Source of the DNA: Alphaproteobacteria bacterium
GTDB taxonomy: Bacteria > Pseudomonadota > Alphaproteobacteria > CAAHEQ01 > UBA3637
Reading direction: 5' to 3'
Assembly: GCA_900772625.1 (NCBI GenBank)
Contig: CAAHEQ010000099.1
Location: 1 to 37,119 of the forward strand
DNA length: 37,119 nt
Below the pieces are notes generated by a model. It ran no database searches. It had not been told where the DNA came from and saw nothing but the letters and a program-made list of their open reading frames with translations. The translations under genes were made by a program, and so were the position numbers. Below, piece after piece: positions 6,433 to 14,862 of this stretch (position 1 is its first letter; each line of letters starts with the position of its first letter).

Positions 6433-7361
6433 TTAAGACTTTTGACCTTGCTTAACTTTGGCTAAATTCGCGACATTAACGCCATTTTTGTCCGATTTTT
6501 GCAAAGCCAATTTCCGTGCCAATTTCCGTTCAACATTCTTTTTGGCTAATGCCAATTTCCGGCCATTTTCAACATTCTTTTTGGCCTCGGACGTCCAAGT
6601 ATATTCGTTATTCAAACGCTTACGGGCGCTGTCGATAGCAAAATACATTTCATCAACCGTTTCGATTTTACCAAAAGCATAATATAGTAAAGCTGGTTCG
6701 ACAACATTGTGCGCATCGTGTTCCATACGTTGCGGGTTTTTGTAATTTTTATTTTGCGCATCTGCGCCAAAGCCCAGACTATTGAACGTCAAAATGTCCT
6801 TCAGACCATCGCCAACAAACTGGTGCGCTTCACCAAACACATTATTGTGATCACGAAAAGCATGCGCCATTTCGGGGATCAGATCGGAAAAGCAACCAGG
6901 CACCAGCCAAATCGTGCCACGACCAAACAACGAAGGCTCATAATGCGGCGTTTTCTGCTGCTTTCCTTTTTCAATGATTTTGCTCATTAAGTTCATATTG
7001 TCATCTGTTTGTTCCAGAATTTCAGGATAGCCACTCAACCGCGAAAGCGTGTACATACGATTGAGCAGTTCGAGTGCGCCTTCTGGATCTCTGCTACAGT
7101 TTTTTGCAAAGCGTTCCAAATTCTTTTTCGTTTCCTTACTTTGCGGAGAAATAAGCTCTTCATACATATTGCCAAAAACCGCCAGTTGTTCAGAAGCAGG
7201 AAACTGTGAAATTGCGGACCTTTCTTTGCCGTTAAACGAGTATGTCGCAAGGCCCTTTTGTCGTGCTTGACGCAATGCAGTATTTTTTCGCCACCCAACA
7301 AAGTCGCACCCGCGGTAAGCCGCGCCATTGAAATGCTCGTTAATTTATTCTTCAGTCCCAT
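6433..7361 (-). CDS. Unknown protein (about 309 aa) with N-terminal frameshift
   Basis: The main frame is open from 7275 to the TAA at 6433, but the likely start, ATG 7361 with a purine-rich ribosome site and a strong promoter upstream, lies in another frame. That frame gives 26 residues (MGLKNKLTSISMARLTAGAT...). The two join if one base is added to the A6 run (7283-7288 as T6 on plus), yielding about 309 residues. The body has blocks such as TYSFNGKERSA, LIPEMAHAFRDH and MEHDAHNVVEPALLYYAF and a Lys/Arg/Ala-rich tail. EMAHA followed by EHDAH is faintly like divergent HExxH metallopeptidases, but the motif is not intact and I make no functional call. Without an upstream fix, translation would have to start inside the gene, for instance at TTG 7275. 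Confidence 0.6.
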
Positions 7362-7407
7362 ATTTCTCTCTCTCTTTACGATTTAGTCTGCATACTTTTA
7401 TATATTT

Positions 7408-7436
7408 ATTGTAGCTTTATTATCAGCAAACGTCAA
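7408..7436 (-). promoter_or_regulatory. Sigma-70 promoter of the 6433-7361 gene
   Basis: Minus strand: -35 TTGACG (7436-7431), 17-base spacer, -10 TACAAT (7413-7408). It lies about 47 bases before ATG 7361, which supports that ATG, rather than the internal frame, as the original start. Confidence 0.6.
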
Positions 7437-7493
7437 AACAATTTGGGGAAAAATAGCGCCGCCCTGCTCGGTCTCAGAGCCCAAAAAAAGCAC

Positions 7494-7527
7494 AAAAAAA
7501 ACTCCCCTGCCCGTCAAGGCAGAGGAG
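7494..7527 (-). terminator. Rho-independent terminator of ppdK
   Basis: Minus strand: CTCCTCTGCC pairs with GGCAGGGGAG (ten pairs, one wobble) around a six-base loop, followed directly by eight T. It lies 23 bases after the ppdK stop. Confidence 0.85.
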
Positions 7528-7550
7528 CTTTTCGTATCCTTTAAAAAGAA

Positions 7551-10208
7551 TTACTTGCTTGCTTTTGCAGCAGCTTGAGCAGCAGCCAAACGTGCAATAG
7601 GAACACGATATGGAGAGCAAGATACGCCGTCCAAGTATTCGTTCAAGAATTCAATGGACTTCGGATCGCCACCGTGCTCACCGCAGATCGACAAGTATAA
7701 GTTTGGATTTGTCGAACGACCGTCTTTGCAAGCCATTGCAATCAACTTACCAACGCCTTGAGCGTCCAAAGATTGGAACGGATCGCGTTCGTAAATGCCT
7801 TTTGCAACGTATGTTGGCAAGAATGAGCCAGCATCGTCACGGCTCATACCCAAAGTTGTTTGAGTCAAGTCGTTTGTACCGAATTCAAAGAAGTCAGCGA
7901 TTGTTGCGATTTCATCAGCCAACAAAGCGGCACGAGGCAATTCAATCATTGTGCCAACAAAGTATTCAATCTTTTTGCCTTTTTCAGCAAAGACTTTTTC
8001 AGCTGTTTCGTCAATAATCTTCTTGCAGATTTCCAATTCTTTCTTGGAGGAGATCAAAGGAACTTCAATTTCTGGAATGACCTTGAGGCCTTTGTCTGCA
8101 ACGATCAAAGCAGCTTCAATGATCGCGCGTGTTTGCATTTCACAGATTTCTGGGAACACAACAGCCAAACGGCAACCACGCAAGCCGAGCATTGGGTTTG
8201 CTTCGTGCAATTGAGCTGTACGAGCTTGAATTTCTTCAACTGTCACACCCAATTCTTGAGCAATCTTAACTTGGTCTTCTTTCTTTTGTGGCAAGAATTC
8301 GTGCAAAGGTGGATCCAATAAACGAATTGTCACAGGCAAGCCTTCCATAATTTCGAACAACTTCGCAAAGTCATCACGTTGGTATGGCAACAATTTTGCC
8401 AAAGCATTACGACGAGAAGCTTCATCTTTTGCCAAAATCATTTCACGCATGTGGTTGATTCGACCTGGGTCGAAGAACATGTGTTCTGTACGGCACAAAC
8501 CAATACCTTGAGCACCGAACTTACGAGCTGTTTGAGCATCCAATGGTGTTTCAGCATTTGCACGAACTTTCACTGTGCGGATTTCATCAACCCAACCCAT
8601 GAATTCGCCAAAGTCGCCGACCATTTCTGGAACAACCAAAGGCAAAGCACCCTTCATCACTTGACCTGTCGTACCATCGAGGGAGATCATATCGCCTTCT
8701 TTCATGATGACATCGCCAACTTTCAAGAACTTGCCTTCATAGTCAATGCGCAATTCAGCAACGCCAGACACGCAAGGACGACCCATACCACGAGCCACAA
8801 CGGCCGCGTGAGATGTCATACCACCACGAGCTGTCAAAATACCTTGAGAAACGTGCATACCAGCAATGTCTTCTGGAGATGTTTCAACACGAACCAAAAC
8901 GACCTTTTTGCCTGTTGCAGCAACTGTTTCAGCATCTTTTGCGTTGAAGACGATTTGACCAACCGCAGCACCTGGAGATGCTGGCAAGCCAGTTGCAATG
9001 ACTTCACGTTTTGCGGATTTGTCGAACATTGGGTGCAACAATTGATCCAATTGTGCAGGTTCTACACGCAAAACAGCTTCTTTCTTTGTCAACAAGCCTT
9101 CACGAACCATATCAACCGCGATTTTCAAAGCAGCTGGGCCTGTGCGCTTACCATTACGTGTTTGCAACATCCACAATTTGCCGTCTTGGATAGTGAATTC
9201 CATATCTTGCATATCTTTGTAGTGTGCTTCCAATTTTGCACGAATATCAGACAATTGTTTGAATAATTCAGGGAATTCGTCTTCCATACATGGCAAATCG
9301 ATGCCGCGGCGTTCTTTGACTAAACGAGTCATTGGTTGAGGTGTACGAATACCAGCCACAACGTCTTCGCCTTGAGCATTCTTCAAATACTCACCATAGA
9401 AATAGTTTTCACCAGTTGCAGGGTCACGAGAGAAGCAAACACCAGTTGCCGAGTTGTCACCCGAGTTGCCGAACACCATTGTTTGGACGTTCACAGCTGT
9501 ACCCCAGTCGCCTGGAATGTTGTTTAGCTTACGATAGTAAATAGCACGGTCGACCATCCAAGAACCGAACACAGCGCCGATACCGCCCCACAATTGATCT
9601 TGAGGGTTTTGTGGCAAAGGTTTGCCTTCGTCTTCACAGATTTTTTTGAATTCTGCGATAACGTCTTTCAATTGCTCAACAGTCATTTCGTTATCGAACT
9701 TGTAGCCGTTTTCTTCGCGAACGCGATCCAAAACGTGTTCGAATTTGTGGCTGTCCACACCCATCACAACGTCAGCATACATTTGAATGAAACGGCGGTA
9801 GGAGTCGTAAGCAAATCTTTCGTTGCCAGAAACTTTTGCCAAACCTTTAACAGTTTCGTCATTCAAACCGAGGTTCAAGACTGTATCCATCATACCAGGC
9901 ATAGAAACGCGAGCGCCCGAACGAACAGAGAACAACAATGGATTTTCAGCATCGCCAAATTTTTTGCCCATTTTTGCTTCGATACCAGCCAAAGCAGCTT
10001 CAACAGCTGGCTTCAATTCTGCTGGGTATGTGTGGTTGTTTTCATAATAATATGTACAAACTTCTGTAGTAATCGTGAAACCTGGAGGAACAGGAACACC
10101 AATGCTTGCCATTTCTGCCAAGTTAGCGCCTTTACCACCCAACAAGTTTCTCATATCTGCGCGACCTTCAGCTTGTCCGTCGCCAAACGTGTAAACCCAT
10201 TTTGTCAT
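7551..10208 (-). CDS. ppdK: Pyruvate, phosphate dikinase
   Basis: Cytoplasmic enzyme that interconverts pyruvate, ATP and phosphate with phosphoenolpyruvate, AMP and pyrophosphate. At 885 residues it has the family's full length. The N-terminal ATP-grasp domain begins KWVYTFGDGQAEG and NLLGGKGANLAEM; the swivelling phosphohistidine domain has GGMTSHAAVVARG at 462-474 with catalytic His467; the C-terminal PEP/pyruvate barrel ends with the CGEHGGDP motif, acid/base Cys842. Start ATG 10208 fits the family N-terminus and follows AAAGGAT. It is transcribed alone, with its own promoter, structured leader and terminator. Together with pyruvate kinase at 14863-16281 it allows a reversible, PPi-linked PEP-pyruvate step, common in anaerobic or host-associated bacteria. 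Confidence 0.97.
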   Translation of the reverse strand: MTKWVYTFGDGQAEGRADMRNLLGGKGANLAEMASIGVPVPPGFTITTEVCTYYYENNHTYPAELKPAVEAALAGIEAKMGKKFGDAENPLLFSVRSGARVSMPGMMDTVLNLGLNDETVKGLAKVSGNERFAYDSYRRFIQMYADVVMGVDSHKFEHVLDRVREENGYKFDNEMTVEQLKDVIAEFKKICEDEGKPLPQNPQDQLWGGIGAVFGSWMVDRAIYYRKLNNIPGDWGTAVNVQTMVFGNSGDNSATGVCFSRDPATGENYFYGEYLKNAQGEDVVAGIRTPQPMTRLVKERRGIDLPCMEDEFPELFKQLSDIRAKLEAHYKDMQDMEFTIQDGKLWMLQTRNGKRTGPAALKIAVDMVREGLLTKKEAVLRVEPAQLDQLLHPMFDKSAKREVIATGLPASPGAAVGQIVFNAKDAETVAATGKKVVLVRVETSPEDIAGMHVSQGILTARGGMTSHAAVVARGMGRPCVSGVAELRIDYEGKFLKVGDVIMKEGDMISLDGTTGQVMKGALPLVVPEMVGDFGEFMGWVDEIRTVKVRANAETPLDAQTARKFGAQGIGLCRTEHMFFDPGRINHMREMILAKDEASRRNALAKLLPYQRDDFAKLFEIMEGLPVTIRLLDPPLHEFLPQKKEDQVKIAQELGVTVEEIQARTAQLHEANPMLGLRGCRLAVVFPEICEMQTRAIIEAALIVADKGLKVIPEIEVPLISSKKELEICKKIIDETAEKVFAEKGKKIEYFVGTMIELPRAALLADEIATIADFFEFGTNDLTQTTLGMSRDDAGSFLPTYVAKGIYERDPFQSLDAQGVGKLIAMACKDGRSTNPNLYLSICGEHGGDPKSIEFLNEYLDGVSCSPYRVPIARLAAAQAAAKASK

Positions 10209-10280
10209 GGATGTATTTATCCTTTCTTTAAATTAAACATCAAAGCCACAACTGTATGCTGGAAAACCATAGTTTTAAGC

Positions 10281-10294
10281 GCATACAGGTATGC
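10281..10294 (-). promoter_or_regulatory. Palindrome in the ppdK leader, possible operator or switch
   Basis: A perfect 14-base inverted repeat, GCATAC-CT-GTATGC on the minus strand, lies just downstream of the predicted -10. A further GCATAC follows at 10254-10259, so the GTATGC arm can pair with either copy. The second pairing would also enclose an AAAAC/GTTTT stem. Either a repressor site or mutually exclusive RNA hairpins would fit. Confidence 0.4.
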
Positions 10295-10310
10295 TTTTTT
10301 TAAACGGATA

Positions 10311-10340
10311 ATTTTTAGCACGCTTTTAAATTAAATGCAA
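10311..10340 (-). promoter_or_regulatory. Candidate ppdK promoter
   Basis: Minus strand: -35 TTGCAT (10340-10335), 17-base spacer, -10 TAAAAA(T) (10317-10311). The same TTGCAT box with 17-base spacing occurs in the gltX promoter. The transcript would have a leader of about 95 bases containing the palindrome at 10281-10294. Confidence 0.45.
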
Positions 10341-10379
10341 GCGTTTTTTTACAACATTTTGTATTTAAAGTAAGAAGCC

Positions 10380-12236
10380 CTATTCTTCCAGCTTTTCACT
10401 CAACTCAAGCCAGCGATTTTCATTTTGTTCGACTTGCTTGTTCAGCTCGGCTAATTCCTTTTGTAAGTCGACCATTTGAGCAGGCAAAAGCTGGCCTGTA
10501 AACAGGTTTTCGATATCGGCAATACGCCTGTTGGCTTTACTTAAAAACTCTTCAATGCGCTTGATTTCGTCCCGAATGGGGCGCAAGGCTGCATGCTTAG
10601 CGGCTTGCATTTGGCGCTTTTCTTTGGGACTGAGCACAGGAGCTTTTTCTTTTGCTTCCTCAGAGGCAGGCGTTTTAGTCGCCGATAAAACCAGCTTTTT
10701 ATACGCATCAATGTCTTCATCAAACGGTTTGCACGTGCCGTTTGCAACCAACCACAAGCGGTCGGCCACCGTTTCGATTAAATGCATATCGTGCGTAATT
10801 AAAATCACTGCGCCAGCATAAGCGTTCAGCGCTTCAACAAGCCCGTCTCTGGCCTCGATATCAAGGTGGTTTGTGGGCTCGTCCAAAATCAGTAAGTTCG
10901 GCCGATCGCACGTAATGCCAGCAAACAAAAGCCGCGCTTTTTCGCCACCCGAAAGCTTATCAATTTGCGTGAGCGCTTTTTGCCCTTCCAGACCAAAACG
11001 TGCTAAGTGAGTACGGATTTTCGTCTCGTTTGCACCTTTTATTAAAGAGCCGATATACATCACAGGTGTTTGCCCAAATGGCAAAAGCTCTGTTTGGTGT
11101 TGCGCAAAATAGCCTATTTTCAGCTTTTTTGACGCCGTCATTTCGCCCGTAAACAAAGGCAATTTGCCATCCAGCAATTTTGCCAGCGTAGACTTACCAT
11201 TTCCGTTTGCTCCGAGCAATGCAATGCGGTCGTCTTTATCGATTTGCAAGTTAAGCTTTGAAAGAATTTCTTTGCCCTGCTCATAACCCGTAGAGCCATT
11301 TTCCATTTTAATAATTGGTGAGACAAGCTCGTCTGGTTCTGGAAACGAAAAATGCGTAAAAGCTGTTTCATAATCAACGACTTGCATTGACAAGCGCTCC
11401 AACATCTTTAAGCGGCTTTGCGCCTGTTTTGCCTTTGTGGCCTTATAGCGGAAACGGTCGACAAAAGATTGCAAATGCTTGCGTACGTTTTCTTGCTTTT
11501 CCAACATTTTTTGCTGCAGATTCTGTTGCTCGGCGCGCGTGCGCAAATACGTATCATAGTTGCCGTTATAAGTATTGAGTTTTTTGCATTCGAAATGCAC
11601 AATCATATTGCACAGATTGTTTAAAAAGTTGCGGTCATGAGAAATCAGTAAAAGCGATCCGCGATATTTTTGTAAAAAGCTCAACAGCCACATCGAGCTT
11701 TCCAAATCCAAGTGGTTGGTGGGCTCGTCCAGCAGTAAAATATCGGAGGGTTGAAACAACGTTCCTGCCAGCGCGACCCGCATACGCCAACCGCCCGAAA
11801 ACTCGGACAAAGTACGGTAAAAGTCGCTGTCTTTAAATCCCAAACCTTTTAAGATTTGGCAAGCTCGAGCATTGGCCGAATCGGCCTTAATTGCGCTAAG
11901 GCGTTCATAAATGGCGGGTAATTCAATATCGGGGGCTGTTTCAAGCGCCTTTAAAAGCGCTTCCCTCTCGGTATCTTTGGATAAAATAAACGGCAAAATG
12001 CCAACGGAAGTGTCCGCAATTTCCTGCGCCATAAAGGCCAGCCTAGACGATGTCGGATAGCTGATTTGTCCGTCCTCGAGTGATATTTCGTTTTGGATTG
12101 CTTTAAACAACGTGGATTTGCCGCAACCATTAAAGCCGACAAGGCCAACTTTTTTGTTGTCAGGGATATGTGCGCTGGCGTGCTCCAGCAAAGTTTTACC
12201 ACAAATGCGGATAGTAATGTCATTTAAATCTATCAT
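10380..12236 (-). CDS. ABC-F family ATPase, YheS/Uup-like
   Basis: Soluble protein with two ABC ATPase domains and no membrane segment, the ABC-F class, whose members act on ribosomes. ATG 12236 (618 residues) is preferred over an upstream in-frame codon because MIDLNDITIRICGKTLL is the typical beginning. Domain 1 has Walker A GFNGCGKST at 34-42, signature FSGGWRMR and Walker B LLLDEPTNHLD. A Lys/Gln-rich linker follows. Domain 2 has GANGNGKST, LSGGEKARLL and LILDEPTNHLD. The C-terminal 80 residues form a charged coiled coil. Length and the opening sequence resemble E. coli YheS (637 aa) more than EttA. Its start faces the divergent metallophosphoesterase gene. Confidence 0.9.
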   Translation of the reverse strand: MIDLNDITIRICGKTLLEHASAHIPDNKKVGLVGFNGCGKSTLFKAIQNEISLEDGQISYPTSSRLAFMAQEIADTSVGILPFILSKDTEREALLKALETAPDIELPAIYERLSAIKADSANARACQILKGLGFKDSDFYRTLSEFSGGWRMRVALAGTLFQPSDILLLDEPTNHLDLESSMWLLSFLQKYRGSLLLISHDRNFLNNLCNMIVHFECKKLNTYNGNYDTYLRTRAEQQNLQQKMLEKQENVRKHLQSFVDRFRYKATKAKQAQSRLKMLERLSMQVVDYETAFTHFSFPEPDELVSPIIKMENGSTGYEQGKEILSKLNLQIDKDDRIALLGANGNGKSTLAKLLDGKLPLFTGEMTASKKLKIGYFAQHQTELLPFGQTPVMYIGSLIKGANETKIRTHLARFGLEGQKALTQIDKLSGGEKARLLFAGITCDRPNLLILDEPTNHLDIEARDGLVEALNAYAGAVILITHDMHLIETVADRLWLVANGTCKPFDEDIDAYKKLVLSATKTPASEEAKEKAPVLSPKEKRQMQAAKHAALRPIRDEIKRIEEFLSKANRRIADIENLFTGQLLPAQMVDLQKELAELNKQVEQNENRWLELSEKLEE

Positions 12237-12338
12237 AATGCGCTCTTTTATAGTTGATTTTTTGAAAAATGTCAAAGAAAAGCTTGTAAAAAGCAAAACT
12301 TTTTTCTATTATTCTTTCAAAAAGAAAGAGAAACTTTT

Positions 12339-13208
12339 ATGCGCACCATTGGACTTATTTTTACATTTGTTGTTTTCTTATTATTTTTAACAATACTGGC
12401 CTTAATTGGGGCGTTATTTGGCTTGTTTTTCGCGCCTGTTTGGTTGTTTGTTGCGGCGGGTGCTTTGGTTGCGCTCAGCACTTTTTTGGGGACGCGAGCG
12501 CCCAGCATTTGCCGTTTAAAGCTAAAGGCTGGGCTTGATAAGCCCGTTAAAATAGTCCAGCTGAGCGATTTGCATATCGGCTCTGGCTTTGGCAAGCGGT
12601 GGCTGGCTGATGTGGTGCAAAAGACAAATGCTCTTGCGCCCGATGTTGTGCTGATTACGGGTGATTTAATTGATGGCGTGCCCGCAACTTTGATGGACGA
12701 GCTGATGCCTTTGAGTCAAATCAAAGCCCCTGCTTATTTTGTGTGGGGCAATCATGAGTATTATTACGGCTTGAACAAGTGGCGACAAGCATTTGAAAAA
12801 CTTGGATTAAAGTTGTTGGAAAACAATGCTGTTTTATTCTCGGGGCTTGCTATTGGGGGTGTAGGTGTTCCATATGCTGACGCAGTGGGCGCTCCTGCTC
12901 CCGATTTAGCGCAAACATTTGCTCGAGTGCCTGTGACGGCGCGGCGTCTTTTATTGTCGCACTATCCTGAAGTGTTTGACAAAGCTATACATCACAATAT
13001 CTTTTTGCAGCTGTCAGGCCACACGCACGGCGGACAATTTTTCTTTCCGCTGTCGTGGCCTACAAAGCGCGCAAATGCGGGGTATTTGAAAGGTCTGTAC
13101 TGCAAAGGCAATCAGTTTTTATACGTCAGTCAAGGGACGGGACTTTGGGGAGGCTTGCCTGTCAGGTTGGGCACGTACCCCGAAATCACGCTATTTGAGC
13201 TATCTTAA
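12339..13208 (+). CDS. Membrane-anchored calcineurin-like metallophosphoesterase (YkuE/YaeI-like)
   Basis: A 289-residue protein with two hydrophobic segments at about residues 5-27 and 29-50, then a metallophosphoesterase domain. All metal-binding motifs are present: DLH 77-79, GD 108-109, GNHE 137-140, SHYP 207-210 and GHTHGGQ 227-233, so it should be an active di-metal hydrolase. The membrane-anchored form with GHTHGGQ is typical of YkuE/YaeI proteins, linked to phospholipid-associated substrates; the chlamydial UDP-diacylglucosamine hydrolase LpxG has a similar build. The substrate cannot be decided from sequence. The gene starts divergently from the ABC-F gene and its TAA overlaps the stop of convergent queA. 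Confidence 0.85.
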   Translation: MRTIGLIFTFVVFLLFLTILALIGALFGLFFAPVWLFVAAGALVALSTFLGTRAPSICRLKLKAGLDKPVKIVQLSDLHIGSGFGKRWLADVVQKTNALAPDVVLITGDLIDGVPATLMDELMPLSQIKAPAYFVWGNHEYYYGLNKWRQAFEKLGLKLLENNAVLFSGLAIGGVGVPYADAVGAPAPDLAQTFARVPVTARRLLLSHYPEVFDKAIHHNIFLQLSGHTHGGQFFFPLSWPTKRANAGYLKGLYCKGNQFLYVSQGTGLWGGLPVRLGTYPEITLFELS

Positions 13209-14242
13209 TCTTGTTTCTTTTCGATAAAGCACGCATCACCATAAGAGAAAAAGCGGTAATACGCGTCTATGGCGTGTTGATAAGCTTTTTTCATCACGTC
13301 CGTACCCGCAAACGCGCATACCAACATAAACAATGTGCTTTGTGGCAAATGAAAGTTTGTAAACAAAACATCAACGAAACGAAAGCGATAACCAGGTGTG
13401 ATAAATATCGATGTTTCTTCAGAAAATGGGTGAATAACGCCCTGCTCATCGGTTGCACTTTCAAGCAAGCGCATTGCTGTTGTGCCGACCACGATAATGC
13501 GTCTGCCCTCGCGTTTAGCTTGGTTCAATCGGTCTGCTACTTGTTTTGTAATAATGCCGTATTCGGCGTGCATTTTATGATCTTTTGTATCCGCAACTTT
13601 GACAGGTAAAAACGTTCCGCCACCGACATGCAGCGTTAAAAACTCCTCTTGAACGCCCTTTTGTTTGATTTGTTGCATCAGCTCTTTGGTAAAATGCAAG
13701 CCCGCAGTCGGTGCTGCAACAGCACCTTCGTGTTTTGCATAAACCGTCTGATAATTGGCTTTGTCGGTTTCCTCGCCGCTTTTCCCGCGCTTGATATAAG
13801 GCGGTAAAGGCATAATGCCGTGCACATGCAAGGCAGCAAATAAATCTGGGCCGCTTTTGTTAAATTGCAATGTCACAGGGCCGTCCGCGTCTTTGGCAAG
13901 TACTTGCGCGCTAAAATCACCGCCGAACACAACATTGTCGCCAATTTTTAAACGGCGTGCATTTTTAATCAAGCATTTCCATGTCGATAAATCAATTTGC
14001 TTGAGCAAGGTCGCCTCGATGCTGGCCTCGCCACGCTTGCCGTAAATGCGGGCAGGAATAACTTTTGTATCGTTAAAAACCAACACATCGCCTTTTTTCA
14101 GCAAAGATGGCAAATCACGGATGATTTTATCCTCAAGTCCCGTTTGCGTAATATGCAACAAGCGCGCGCTGTCACGCGGACTGGCTGGTTCGTTTGCTAT
14201 TCTATCGGCAGGCAGATCAAAATTGAAAATATCAACACGCAT
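13205..14242 (-). CDS. queA: S-adenosylmethionine:tRNA ribosyltransferase-isomerase
   Basis: Transfers and isomerises the ribosyl moiety of SAM onto 7-aminomethyl-7-deazaguanine in tRNA to make epoxyqueuosine. The 345-residue length and the family blocks fit: start MRVDIFNFDLPADRIANEPASPRDSARLL, FNDTKVIPARI, APTAGLHFT, LHVGGGTFLPVK, TTAMRLLES and TNFHLPQSTLFMLVCAFAG. It follows the SUKH gene with a 12-base gap and ends convergently on the metallophosphoesterase, sharing the TTAA at 13205-13208 for both stop codons. No other queuosine gene is in the window. Confidence 0.96.
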   Translation of the reverse strand: MRVDIFNFDLPADRIANEPASPRDSARLLHITQTGLEDKIIRDLPSLLKKGDVLVFNDTKVIPARIYGKRGEASIEATLLKQIDLSTWKCLIKNARRLKIGDNVVFGGDFSAQVLAKDADGPVTLQFNKSGPDLFAALHVHGIMPLPPYIKRGKSGEETDKANYQTVYAKHEGAVAAPTAGLHFTKELMQQIKQKGVQEEFLTLHVGGGTFLPVKVADTKDHKMHAEYGIITKQVADRLNQAKREGRRIIVVGTTAMRLLESATDEQGVIHPFSEETSIFITPGYRFRFVDVLFTNFHLPQSTLFMLVCAFAGTDVMKKAYQHAIDAYYRFFSYGDACFIEKKQD

Positions 14243-14254
14243 TTTATTTATTCT

Positions 14255-14761
14255 TTAAAAATCGATATCCGTAGAATCGTCTTTAATTTCATCCTCGTTA
14301 AAGGCAACATAGTTTTCAACAAGCTCGATTTGTTCCGAAACGACATAATCGAACATATCTTCAAACGAGCCAAAAGCTTTAATTAAAGAGCCTTCAAACT
14401 CGTCAATGATTTGGAACTTTTTGCGCGCTGGGTTATAAATGAAGTTCTCATCATCGGAATGCCCCAAAATAACGCATCCTTTTTTGTCGGGATTGAGCGC
14501 TTGGAAAATACGGTTTTGAGAATATAAATCCGTAATGTTTAATCCGCGGCGCTTATCAGTGTGTGTGCTGGCTCCAAAAAACTCCATACCACCCCAAAAT
14601 ACGCCGTCAGAGGTAAACAATAATTCGGCATATTCATCGGGCAATTCCACCCCTAATCCTTTCAAATCTTGTGAAACTTTTTCAAATTGCTCATCCGTCA
14701 TTGCAGGCGCTTTAAACACGCCGCCGACATCTTCCATTTTTAATAAATTTTCTTTAAACAT
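14255..14761 (-). CDS. SUKH/SMI1-KNR4 family protein (YrhA-like)
   Basis: A soluble, acidic 168-residue protein. I prefer ATG 14761 over the in-frame ATG eleven codons upstream because GGGAGC lies five bases before it. The block LPDEYAELLFTSDGVFWGGMEFFG (about residues 42-65) is the hallmark of the SMI1/KNR4 (SUKH) fold, and a Trp/Phe/acid-rich C-terminal half ends in a poly-acidic tail. SUKH proteins include immunity proteins against nuclease toxins as well as housekeeping members. No toxin gene lies beside it, so a chromosomal orphan of unknown role is likelier. It sits 101 bases after pyk and 12 before queA. Confidence 0.75.
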   Translation of the reverse strand: MFKENLLKMEDVGGVFKAPAMTDEQFEKVSQDLKGLGVELPDEYAELLFTSDGVFWGGMEFFGASTHTDKRRGLNITDLYSQNRIFQALNPDKKGCVILGHSDDENFIYNPARKKFQIIDEFEGSLIKAFGSFEDMFDYVVSEQIELVENYVAFNEDEIKDDSTDIDF

Positions 14762-14862
14762 AGTTGCTCCCTTTGAATAACATTTGCTCATCATAGGATT
14801 GATTTATTAACAAAAAGTTTAGCAACACACATTTTTATGCATTTATTATCAATAGCCAGATG

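Noticed and set aside
7280..7294. Programmed -1 frameshift signal at the A6 run in the unknown gene
   Set aside because: The zero-frame codons AAA ATA do not form a proper X XXY YYZ slippery heptamer, and no downstream stem was evident. A deletion or slippage is simpler.
8379..9266. A 295-codon plus-strand ORF inside ppdK, and another at 9594-10334
   Set aside because: Both lie antisense to a clearly conserved enzyme, are rich in Cys, His, Phe and Asn as expected for shadow frames, and have no ribosome sites.
10318..10348. ACGCTT/AAGCGT stem followed by T7 on the plus strand as a terminator
   Set aside because: Six pairs only, a 14-base loop, no plus-strand gene upstream, and it overlaps the ppdK promoter.
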